A DNA stretch of 8,981 bases from Burkholderiaceae bacterium (GTDB lineage: Bacteria > Pseudomonadota > Gammaproteobacteria > Burkholderiales > Burkholderiaceae): NCBI GenBank assembly GCA_947461805.1, contig CANHMJ010000054.1:1-8981 (forward strand), written 5' to 3'. Of the stretch, positions 1 through 5,623 are shown piece by piece. Made by a program: the position numbers and the translations under genes. Under the pieces are notes generated by a model that saw only the letters and a list, made by a program, of their open reading frames with translations, did no database searches and had not been told where the DNA came from. How positions within the stretch are numbered: the stretch's first letter is position 1; each line of letters begins with the position of its first letter.

Positions 1-421
1 AGGCACAAAGACTGAAGAGTCCTTGAAGGCCGCATTCGCTGGCGAATCCAAAGCCAACCGCCGTTATTTGTATTTCGCAAACATGGCTGACGTTGCTGGT
101 GCAAACGACGTAGCAGCTGTTTTCCGTTCAACTGCTGAAGGTGAAACAGGTCACGCCCATGGTCACATGGAGTATTTGATTGCTGGTGGTAGTGGCGATC
201 CAGAAACTGGCTTGCCAGCAAAGACGGTTGAAGATGCACTCAAGTCTGCTATTGCAGGCGAGACACACGAGTACACCGACATGTACCCAGGCATGGCTAA
301 GACTGCACGCGACGAAGGCTTTGATGAAATCGCTGACTGGTTTGAGACTTTGGCTAAGGCTGAGCGTAGCCACGCAAACAAGTTCACCAAGACCTTGGAA
401 GCACACTTAGCAAACGTGTAA
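1..421 (+). CDS. Rubrerythrin-family diiron protein (5' end missing)
   Basis: Ferritin-like four-helix diiron protein, expected to act as a cytoplasmic peroxide reductase. The reading frame is open from the window edge (GTKTEESLKAAFAGES...), so the true start lies a few codons upstream. The TTG at position 23 is not the start, because the conserved KGxKTEE-type N-terminus precedes it. With the first full codon (base 2) as residue 1, the metal-ligand pattern is visible: E15 in AGES, E48xxH51, E87/E90 in AGETHEY, and E121xxH124. The protein ends right after the fourth helix (about 139 visible residues). It therefore lacks the C-terminal rubredoxin domain of classical rubrerythrins (about 190 residues) and must take electrons from a separate carrier. 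A strong terminator follows, and a HiPIP gene faces it. Family assignment is firm; the physiological partner is unknown. Confidence 0.93.
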   Translation, partial: GTKTEESLKAAFAGESKANRRYLYFANMADVAGANDVAAVFRSTAEGETGHAHGHMEYLIAGGSGDPETGLPAKTVEDALKSAIAGETHEYTDMYPGMAKTARDEGFDEIADWFETLAKAERSHANKFTKTLEAHLANV

Positions 422-441
422 TTGCATTTGCTGTGATTGAG

Positions 442-470
442 AAAGGCTGCCTCGGCAGCCTTTTTCTTTT
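442..470 (+). terminator. Rho-independent terminator of the rubrerythrin gene
   Basis: A 9-bp perfect stem, AAAGGCTGC (442-450) pairing with GCAGCCTTT (455-463), closes a CTCG loop and runs into a T-rich tail (461-470). It lies 20 nt after the rubrerythrin stop codon. This is a textbook intrinsic terminator for rightward transcription. Confidence 0.9.
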
Positions 471-562
471 GCGCTCCGGCTTTGATGATTATTGCTTAGC
501 CGTTGGTTTACCTTCTGAGGGGCCAATAGCGAATTGAGTTACCCCGCATGCGACGACTGCAC

Positions 563-593
563 AAAAAAATATGGCCATCCGAAGATGGCCATA
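563..593 (-). terminator. Rho-independent terminator of the HiPIP gene, UUCG tetraloop
   Basis: Read leftward, a 10-bp perfect stem TATGGCCATC (593-584) and GATGGCCATA (579-570) closes a TTCG loop (583-580). Seven T residues (569-563) follow. C(UUCG)G is an exceptionally stable RNA tetraloop. The hairpin sits about 30 nt after the HiPIP stop, so it should end that transcript and insulate it from the convergent rubrerythrin gene. Confidence 0.9.
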
Positions 594-624
594 CTATGAC
601 TTGAAACGAACTGCTGACTAGAAA

Positions 625-927
625 TTAACCCTTCTTAGCCCATGCAGAGCACCAGCCTGGGCCAGCCACTTTTTTCGCGCCAAACAAACTGCAGCCACCA
701 ACAGGGCCAGAGCCTTGAAACAGGGCGCAATTGGAACAAACTTGACCAGCCGCGTACTTAGGGAACTTGGCTTTATTCACTTTAGTAGCATCAGCTACGT
801 AACCCAAGGCTGCTGCCTGTGGATCGGTTTCAGCAACCATCGCTTGGGCTTGAACGGTATTGCTCAAGGCAATGCTGCAAGCACCGGCAGCGGACATAAT
901 CATAAATTGGCGACGACTAGTTTTCAT
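625..927 (-). CDS. High-potential iron-sulfur protein (HiPIP), Tat-exported
   Basis: A 100-residue precursor of a small periplasmic [4Fe-4S] electron carrier (HiPIP cycles between the 3+ and 2+ states). The N-terminus has a twin-arginine signal (SRRQFM, residues 4-9) and a hydrophobic stretch ending near VQAQA (about residue 29). Export of the folded holoprotein through Tat is expected. The mature part shows the four cluster cysteines C64, C67, C79 and C93 (CxxC-x11-C-x13-C) and the conserved cluster-proximal tyrosine (Y43 in GYVADA). The length is normal for the family. The start is supported by GGAG five nt upstream (933-936). It is transcribed alone toward the rubrerythrin gene. A Fur-box-like palindrome lies 122 nt upstream of the start codon. 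Likely roles are electron transfer in respiration or redox defence; the partner cannot be read from the sequence. Confidence 0.93.
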   Translation of the reverse strand: MKTSRRQFMIMSAAGACSIALSNTVQAQAMVAETDPQAAALGYVADATKVNKAKFPKYAAGQVCSNCALFQGSGPVGGCSLFGAKKVAGPGWCSAWAKKG

Positions 928-1032
928 ACATTCTCCAAAGGGTGGTACGCGTAAAAATTAACAATGCAAATAATTCTGTACGAATCATAAAACAGAAGCG
1001 CTTCATGCTGGGCTTACGCTTTAAGTAACTGA

Positions 1033-1067
1033 TTTATATGGTTATTTGATTGAGAACCGTTCTCAAT
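1033..1067 (-). promoter_or_regulatory. Fur-box-like palindromic operator upstream of HiPIP
   Basis: The sequence at 1049-1067 is a perfect inverted repeat, ATTGAGAAC-C-GTTCTCAAT, with 9-bp arms around one central base. The core TGAGAAC-C-GTTCTCA has the 7-1-7 layout of Fur boxes (TGAtAATnATTATCA and the TGAGAAT variant), differing mainly at the innermost arm base. A TATAAA element (1033-1038, read leftward) lies so that its -35 region would fall inside the palindrome, the usual place for a repressor. The -35 itself is poor. The element has no T-run, so it is unlikely to be a folE terminator. Assignment to Fur is inference; other dyad-binding regulators are possible. Confidence 0.5.
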
Positions 1068-1092
1068 TTAAAAACTGGCCTAGCGCGCCCTT

Positions 1093-1899
1093 TTAGCGGC
1101 GGTCCATTAACGCCAAAAATTCACGGCGTAGATTAGCGTCCTTTAAAAAAGCACCGCGCATCACGCTATTTATCATCTTCGAATCGCGGTCTTTTACCCC
1201 GCGCCACTGCATGCAAAAATGATCTGCGTCCATCACAATCGCAACCCCAACCGGACGAATCTTTTTCTCGAGCATGTCAGCAAGGTGCACTACGGCCTCT
1301 TCTTGAATTTGAGGGCGACACATGACCCACTCGGTCAGCCGTGAATACTTCGACAAGCCAATCAGTGCAGATTCTTTACTCGGCAAAACACCAATCCAGA
1401 CACGGCCCATGATGGGGCATAGGTGATGAGAGCAGGCACTGCGAACCGTAATGGGGCCAATGATCATCAGCTCATTGAGGTGACTGACGTTTGGAAATTT
1501 CGTGAGGGCGGGTTGCTCAACATAACGCCCATTAAATACTTCTTTGACGAACATTTTTGCAACGCGTTGACTGGTATTGTGCGTATTGTGGTCACTCTCT
1601 GTATCGATTACCAGGCTCTCTAGGACCGCCTGCATCTTTACCGCCACTTCATCGACTAAGCCCTCTAAATCACCCGGCTGCATAAATTGAGCGATATTGT
1701 CATTGGCATGAAAGCGGGCTTTCTTTGCCTGAATACGACGACGAATAATGGTCGAAAGTGGCACGCCATCGTCGGTCTTTGCAGGACTCCTACCCACCGC
1801 CGCCTTGGTGGTGACCGCCTTCTTAGCAGGCGACTGAACTGCTTTGAGTGGGGCTTTGGCAGCCACCTTGGATTTAAGGCTAGGTTTCTGAGCGGGCAT
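1093..1899 (-). CDS. folE: GTP cyclohydrolase I with a Lys/Ala/Pro-rich N-terminal extension
   Basis: Catalyses GTP to 7,8-dihydroneopterin triphosphate, the first step of tetrahydrofolate/pterin synthesis, as a cytoplasmic zinc-dependent homo-oligomer. In 268 residues the catalytic core runs from about residue 75 to the end. Zinc ligands are C156 and H159 (SACSHHLCP) and C229 (DHFCM); H158 matches the catalytic histidine. Other motifs are GLSKYSRL (181-188), RPQIQEEAV (195-203) and WRGVKDR. The core is the divergent form in which the usual CEHH is CSHH and the C-terminal TSxxxG is NSVMRG, which I associate with betaproteobacteria. Residues 1-45 are low-complexity, rich in K, A and P, absent from E. 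coli FolE (222 aa). There is no strong ribosome-binding site before the ATG, so a later start cannot be excluded. It is the last gene of the leftward string, 67 nt after the MAPEG gene. Confidence 0.93.
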   Translation of the reverse strand: MPAQKPSLKSKVAAKAPLKAVQSPAKKAVTTKAAVGRSPAKTDDGVPLSTIIRRRIQAKKARFHANDNIAQFMQPGDLEGLVDEVAVKMQAVLESLVIDTESDHNTHNTSQRVAKMFVKEVFNGRYVEQPALTKFPNVSHLNELMIIGPITVRSACSHHLCPIMGRVWIGVLPSKESALIGLSKYSRLTEWVMCRPQIQEEAVVHLADMLEKKIRPVGVAIVMDADHFCMQWRGVKDRDSKMINSVMRGAFLKDANLRREFLALMDRR

Positions 1900-1932
1900 G
1901 GACTTTTTATGGAAAGGGTTGATTTAATGAAT

Positions 1933-1952
1933 GGTAATCAAAAATGATCACC
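1933..1952 (-). repeat. Short inverted repeat in the folE leader
   Basis: Between the MAPEG stop and the folE start, read leftward, GGTGATCA-TTTT-TGATTACC forms an 8-bp stem with one G-T pair and a four-base loop. No T-run follows, so it is not a convincing terminator. It could be an RNA hairpin affecting folE expression or a protein-binding dyad. Confidence 0.3.
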
Positions 1953-1966
1953 TTCACAGGCCAGGG

Positions 1967-2338
1967 TTAAATCTGGAAAAAGATAGCAATGATTGCTGCT
2001 AGCGCTATGGTCCAAACAGCAGTACGCAATTTAGGCCAGTCAGCGACATAACAAACAATAAAAGCAACGCGCGCCAATACGTAAATGACTGCCAATAGAT
2101 CAATGCGATCTTGCGGTGCTTGCGTAATGGCTGCAATCGCGATCGCAATAAAAAAGAATGGCAGTGATTCAAAGGTATTAGCTTGCGCTGCATTGGCGCG
2201 CGCCCGAAAGCCAGTTTGCTGAGCTAACCATTGGCGCGGATTACTGTTATCAAAATCTTTAAAGCCAAACTTCGCAATGCCCGCTGCCACGATCGGCAGT
2301 AGACCTGCAATCAGTACGCATGCAAATGCAATCGTCAT
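1967..2338 (-). CDS. MAPEG-family integral membrane protein
   Basis: A small four-helix inner-membrane protein of 123 residues, the usual MAPEG size. Hydrophobic segments lie near residues 3-21, 58-73, 81-98 and 107-122. The family pattern is visible in the first loop and second helix (FRARANAAQANTFESLPFF, with N54, E57 and P60) and in the third helix (VIYVLARVAF). Eukaryotic members are glutathione-dependent enzymes of eicosanoid and detoxification metabolism; most bacterial members, including this one, have no assigned reaction. Its ATG overlaps the plsY TGA as ATGA (2335-2338). GGAG lies 8 nt upstream inside plsY (2347-2350), so translation is probably coupled to plsY. Family call firm, function unknown. 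Confidence 0.88.
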   Translation of the reverse strand: MTIAFACVLIAGLLPIVAAGIAKFGFKDFDNSNPRQWLAQQTGFRARANAAQANTFESLPFFFIAIAIAAITQAPQDRIDLLAVIYVLARVAFIVCYVADWPKLRTAVWTIALAAIIAIFFQI

Positions 2339-2979
2339 TCAACTTTCTCCGCAGTGTTTGGTGATGGCGTTTTTTTCTTGCCAATGCGCGCCTCGGTGCC
2401 ATTGATTAAGTTACGTATATTGCTTCGGTGACGCCAGACCAGCAAAGCACAAACCACGGCGAGGGCAATGGCCATAGGCTGAAAGCCGAACAGGAAAACA
2501 AAATAAATCGGGCCAAAAACAGCAGCGGCCAAGGCAGCGAGTGAAGAGTAGCGCAAAAAGAACGCCACAATAAGCCAGGTAGCCAAGGTTGCTAGTCCCA
2601 GAATCAAATTAATGCCAAACAAAATGCCGCAAGCCGTTGCAACACCCTTACCCCCCTTGAATCCATGAAACAAGGGATATAGGTGGCCCAGAAAAACAGC
2701 GATCACAACGCCGCATAAAATCCATGCCGATGTTCCTTGCGTCAATCCTGACTCATCCAGTACAACACGCGCAATCACCACTGCCAGCCACCCCTTAAGA
2801 GCATCGCCAAGCAAGGTAAACACGGCTGCCCGCTTATTGCCAGTCCGAAGCACATTGGTTGCCCCAGGATTACCAGATCCGTACGAGTATGGATCGGGCA
2901 AACGCATGCATTTACTCACCACGACTGCAAATGAAATTGAGCCAATCAGGTAAGCAAAGGGAATTAGTAGCCAAGTCAT
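2335..2979 (-). CDS. plsY: Glycerol-3-phosphate acyltransferase PlsY
   Basis: Inner-membrane enzyme that transfers an acyl group from acyl-phosphate (made by PlsX) to glycerol-3-phosphate, giving lysophosphatidic acid for phospholipid synthesis. All three signature regions are present in 214 residues. They are GSGNPGATNVLR (34-45), GHLYPLFHGFKGGKG (98-112, with H99 and the phosphate-binding FKGGKG) and the C-terminal RHRSNIRNL (183-191). Several hydrophobic helices separate them, matching the family topology. The C-terminal tail after residue 195 is charged and low complexity. The ATG follows xerD by about 75 nt, a gap holding a hairpin; no strong ribosome-binding site is visible. The 3' end overlaps the MAPEG gene by 4 nt. 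Confidence 0.96.
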   Translation of the reverse strand: MTWLLIPFAYLIGSISFAVVVSKCMRLPDPYSYGSGNPGATNVLRTGNKRAAVFTLLGDALKGWLAVVIARVVLDESGLTQGTSAWILCGVVIAVFLGHLYPLFHGFKGGKGVATACGILFGINLILGLATLATWLIVAFFLRYSSLAALAAAVFGPIYFVFLFGFQPMAIALAVVCALLVWRHRSNIRNLINGTEARIGKKKTPSPNTAEKVE

Positions 2980-3022
2980 GGCACTATCTTAATCATTATT
3001 AATAAATGGCCTCAAATCCAGC

Positions 3023-3045
3023 TACTGCTTGATGAGTAAGCAGTA
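3023..3045 (-). repeat. Stem-loop between xerD and plsY
   Basis: An 8-bp perfect stem, TACTGCTT (3023-3030) with AAGCAGTA (3038-3045), around a 7-nt loop, just after the xerD stop codon. In the leftward transcript it is not followed by a T-run, so termination is doubtful. It may stabilise an upstream mRNA end, mark a processing point or attenuate plsY expression. Confidence 0.4.
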
Positions 3046-3054
3046 CCGGAATGA

Positions 3055-3966
3055 CTAACCTCTGGGATGATGGTGCTGGTGAATTGATTTGAGCCGTTCT
3101 CGTGCAACGTGGGTGTAAATCTGCGTAGTGGATATATCGGCATGCCCAAGAAGCAACTGAACCACCCGTAAATCAGCGCCATGATTGAGTAAATGCGTGG
3201 CAAATGCATGCCGCAGGGTATGCGGTGAAAGTGCTACCGGAATTTGGGCAAGTGCAGCATACCGCTTAATTAAGGCCCAAAATGCTTGGCGGGTCAGGGC
3301 ACCGCCGGTGTGCCGACCAATGAATACCGCATCGGATGTTTTGCCGGCCAATAGTGTTGCCCGCGTTTCCCCAAGGTATTGGCGTAACCACTCCCCCGCT
3401 TCGCCACCAAAAGGCACGAGGCGTTCTTTACCGCCCTTGCCATTGACGATGCGTACTACCCCTTCATTAAGGCTAATGGCAACGGTTTTGAGGTTGACGA
3501 TTTCAGAAACGCGCAGACCGCTGGCGTACATCAACTCCAGCATGGTGCGATCGCGTAAACCCAAAGGGGTTTCGATGTCGGGCGCCTGTATTAAGCGCGT
3601 GACCTGATCCTCGCTTAAGGTCTTCGGAAAGCGCTGCGCCTGTTTAGCAGCACGCAATGTCATACACGGGTCCCGCTTTACCCATTGGTGACGCAAGGCG
3701 TGGCGATAAAACCGTTTAAACACGGTGAGGCGTCGATTGGCTGTGGTGGCTTTATCTTCGCGACGATGCGCAATGTAGGCGGTTAACTCAGTTTCAGTGG
3801 CGGCATACAAATCGATGCCACGCTCGTGCTGCAACCATTGCGCCAATAAAAGCAAATCACGTCGATAGGCAGAAAGGCTATTCTTGGCGAGACCATCTTC
3901 TAGCCAGCAGGCATCGCAGAATCGCTCAATTGCTTCGGATGAGAGTGGCGATAGTGCTTGCTCCAT
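3055..3966 (-). CDS. xerD: Site-specific tyrosine recombinase XerD
   Basis: Acts with XerC at dif to resolve chromosome dimers at division, under FtsK control. An N-terminal SAM-like core-binding domain (ERFCDACWLEDGL...AYRRDL) precedes the catalytic domain. Counting from the GTG option below as residue 1, the catalytic residues are R161 (SGLRVSE), K186 (NGKGGKER), H258 and R261 (SPHTLRH), H284 (LLGH) and the nucleophile Y293 (QIYTHV). The C-terminal HQHHHPRG resembles the XerD-specific LHQQHHPRA tail, favouring XerD over XerC. The start is uncertain. ATG at 3964-3966 gives 303 residues and the best fit to family length. An in-frame GTG at 3991-3993 (312 residues, 12 nt after the yajQ stop) is the alternative. 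Neither has a good ribosome-binding site. Probably cotranscribed with yajQ. Confidence 0.95.
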   Translation of the reverse strand: MEQALSPLSSEAIERFCDACWLEDGLAKNSLSAYRRDLLLLAQWLQHERGIDLYAATETELTAYIAHRREDKATTANRRLTVFKRFYRHALRHQWVKRDPCMTLRAAKQAQRFPKTLSEDQVTRLIQAPDIETPLGLRDRTMLELMYASGLRVSEIVNLKTVAISLNEGVVRIVNGKGGKERLVPFGGEAGEWLRQYLGETRATLLAGKTSDAVFIGRHTGGALTRQAFWALIKRYAALAQIPVALSPHTLRHAFATHLLNHGADLRVVQLLLGHADISTTQIYTHVARERLKSIHQHHHPRG

Positions 3967-4005
3967 CTGCGTTGTAGCGGCTCTCAAGGTCACGCCGATG
4001 GCTGC

Positions 4006-4491
4006 TTAGTCCCTAAAGTTATCAAAACCCAATGGGGCTTCGCTGACGTCTTTGCGCAGTAACGCCATCACCTCTTGCAGATCATCCCGCTTGCCACCAG
4101 TAACCCGAACGGCATCCCCCTGAATGCTGGCTTGCACCTTAATCTTGCTGTCTTTGATAATGCGCACAATTTTTTTCGATAAATCCGAGGTCACGCCTTT
4201 TTGAATCTTCATGCTTTGCTTGCGCTTGTCGCCGCCAATGGTTTCCAGCTTGTCATCTTTGAGGTAACGCACATCGACGTTGCGCTTGGCCATTTTATTA
4301 ATCATGACATCGCGTACTTGACCCAATTTAAAGTCATCGTCCGCAAATAAAATGAGGAGCTCTTCTTTTAGCTCGACCCTAGAATCCGATCCTTTAAAGT
4401 CAAAGCGGGTCGAGATCTCTTTATTGGCCTGTTCAATGGCGTTCTTTAATTCCACCATATTTGGCTCACACACTACGTCAAATGTTGGCAT
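4006..4491 (-). CDS. yajQ: YajQ family nucleotide/cyclic-di-GMP-binding protein
   Basis: A 161-residue cytoplasmic protein of the UPF0234/YajQ family, built of two ferredoxin-like (RRM-resembling) domains. Family members bind nucleotides or RNA, and the Xanthomonas homologue is a cyclic-di-GMP receptor; the role here is not proven. Characteristic stretches are the N-terminal MPTFDVV followed by ELKNAIEQANKEI and TRFDFKGSDS, the central DVRYLKDDK and IGGDKRKQSMKI, then KVQASIQGDAVRVTGGKRDDLQ and the terminal PLGFDNFRD. The start has an excellent ribosome-binding site, AGGAG at 4498-4502, six nt upstream of the ATG. It heads the leftward string. xerD lies in the same frame, its first possible start codon 12 nt after the yajQ stop. 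It is divergent from murB with only 49 nt between starts. Confidence 0.96.
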   Translation of the reverse strand: MPTFDVVCEPNMVELKNAIEQANKEISTRFDFKGSDSRVELKEELLILFADDDFKLGQVRDVMINKMAKRNVDVRYLKDDKLETIGGDKRKQSMKIQKGVTSDLSKKIVRIIKDSKIKVQASIQGDAVRVTGGKRDDLQEVMALLRKDVSEAPLGFDNFRD

Positions 4492-4540
4492 TTATTACTC
4501 CTCTTTACTCAAAATTACGGAAGACGAATAAGATTGTGGC

Positions 4541-5623
4541 ATGAACTCCGCCCCAAATGCGCCTTCCACGCCTAAAACAGCCCCGCCCTTAGGGATCCCG
4601 GGGATTCCAGAGGTGCTGCCTGACTATTCCTTGCGGGCGCGTAATAGCTTTGGCTTTGAAGTACTTGCTAAGCAAGCGTATTCCATTACCCATGCCGATC
4701 AAATTAGTGCAGTCATTCAGGCTATTGAGGCGGCGGGTCTTCCATGGCGAGTATTGGGCGGTGGCAGCAATGTCATCTTGCCGCCACTGCTTCCGGGGGT
4801 TACCTTACTTATGGACATAGCAGGGCAGGCGATCACGCAACAGGATGCCAGCGGCGCTGTAGTTACGGTTGGGGCTGGCGTGAACTGGCATGACTTTGTG
4901 ATTTGGACGCTCGACCAAAGCCTGCCCGGTCTAGAGAACCTCGCGCTGATTCCGGGTACGGTGGGCGCTGCGCCGATTCAGAACATTGGTGCCTATGGCG
5001 TTGAGGTGGGTGAATACATTCAATCGATCGAGGCCTACGATTGCCACTCCAAAACCGTGGTTAATTTGCTGGCGAGCGAATGCGCATTTGCGTATCGCAA
5101 CAGTATTTTTAAAGCCCATCCCAATCGCTACATCATTACGCGCGTGTATTTTTACTTGCCAGCTGCGTGGGCTCCCCGCTTGCGCTATGCCGATTTGGCG
5201 GCTGCATTTGCAAGCGATCATGTGCCAACAGCCGAGGAAGTGATGGTTGCTGTATGCAAAATTCGCAATCGCAAACTACCGGATCCCAAATTGATCGGCA
5301 ATGCGGGTAGCTTCTTTCAAAATCCGATTGTCGAACAGTCGCAGTATCTACGCTTGCTTGAGCAGTTTCCTGAATTGGTGTCTTACCCCGAGGGGAATGA
5401 GCACGAAGGCAAGCGTAAATTAGCGGCTGGCTGGATGATTGATCGCTGCGGCTTTAAGGGCCTGCGCGCTGGCGCTGTAGGCGTATATCAACACCAAGCC
5501 TTGGTGCTCGTCAATCACGGTGGCGGTACCGCTGATGCTGTCTTGGCATTAGCAAAAACGATTCAAGATAAAGTACAAGACACCTTTGGTGTTCCCTTGC
5601 TGCTTGAGCCGATCCGCTACTGA
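4541..5623 (+). CDS. murB: UDP-N-acetylenolpyruvoylglucosamine reductase MurB
   Basis: FAD- and NADPH-dependent reduction of UDP-GlcNAc-enolpyruvate to UDP-MurNAc, the second committed step of peptidoglycan precursor synthesis. It is a 360-residue type I (E. coli-like) enzyme. The FAD-binding core includes LGGGSN (72-77) and IPGTVGAAPIQNIGAYG (137-153). Catalytic residues are R186 (YRNS), S257 (GNAGSFF) and E356 (LLLEPIR). K245 and N261 match E. coli substrate-binding K217 and N233. The usual GSFFKNP reads GSFFQNP. The first 25 residues are a Pro-rich extension. The ATG has no convincing ribosome-binding site. A weak TTACTC-18-TAAGAT promoter (4505-4534) would start the mRNA close to the ATG, so a very short leader is possible. 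The gene is divergent from yajQ, and its stop overlaps the convergent xseA by 7 nt. Confidence 0.97.
   Translation: MNSAPNAPSTPKTAPPLGIPGIPEVLPDYSLRARNSFGFEVLAKQAYSITHADQISAVIQAIEAAGLPWRVLGGGSNVILPPLLPGVTLLMDIAGQAITQQDASGAVVTVGAGVNWHDFVIWTLDQSLPGLENLALIPGTVGAAPIQNIGAYGVEVGEYIQSIEAYDCHSKTVVNLLASECAFAYRNSIFKAHPNRYIITRVYFYLPAAWAPRLRYADLAAAFASDHVPTAEEVMVAVCKIRNRKLPDPKLIGNAGSFFQNPIVEQSQYLRLLEQFPELVSYPEGNEHEGKRKLAAGWMIDRCGFKGLRAGAVGVYQHQALVLVNHGGGTADAVLALAKTIQDKVQDTFGVPLLLEPIRY

Noticed and set aside
543..596. Second tiny leftward ORF (starts MAIFGWP) through the HiPIP terminator
   Set aside because: It is only 17 codons, lies almost wholly within the terminator hairpin and T-run, and has no ribosome-binding site.
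995..1004. GAAGCGCTTC palindrome upstream of HiPIP
   Set aside because: A 10-bp palindrome without neighbouring copies or promoter context; expected by chance at this length scale.
1049..1067. Terminator of folE
   Set aside because: The dyad has a one-base centre and no T-run after it in the leftward direction, so it fits an operator better than a hairpin terminator.
3055..3993. Mobile-element integrase
   Set aside because: The tyrosine recombinase has the housekeeping XerD C-terminus and sits in a conserved gene order; no attachment repeats, tRNA or phage genes are nearby.
4931..5243. ORFs on both strands inside murB (4931-5221 leftward, 4986-5243 rightward)
   Set aside because: They are out-of-frame shadows of murB with no recognisable domain; murB motifs are continuous through the region.
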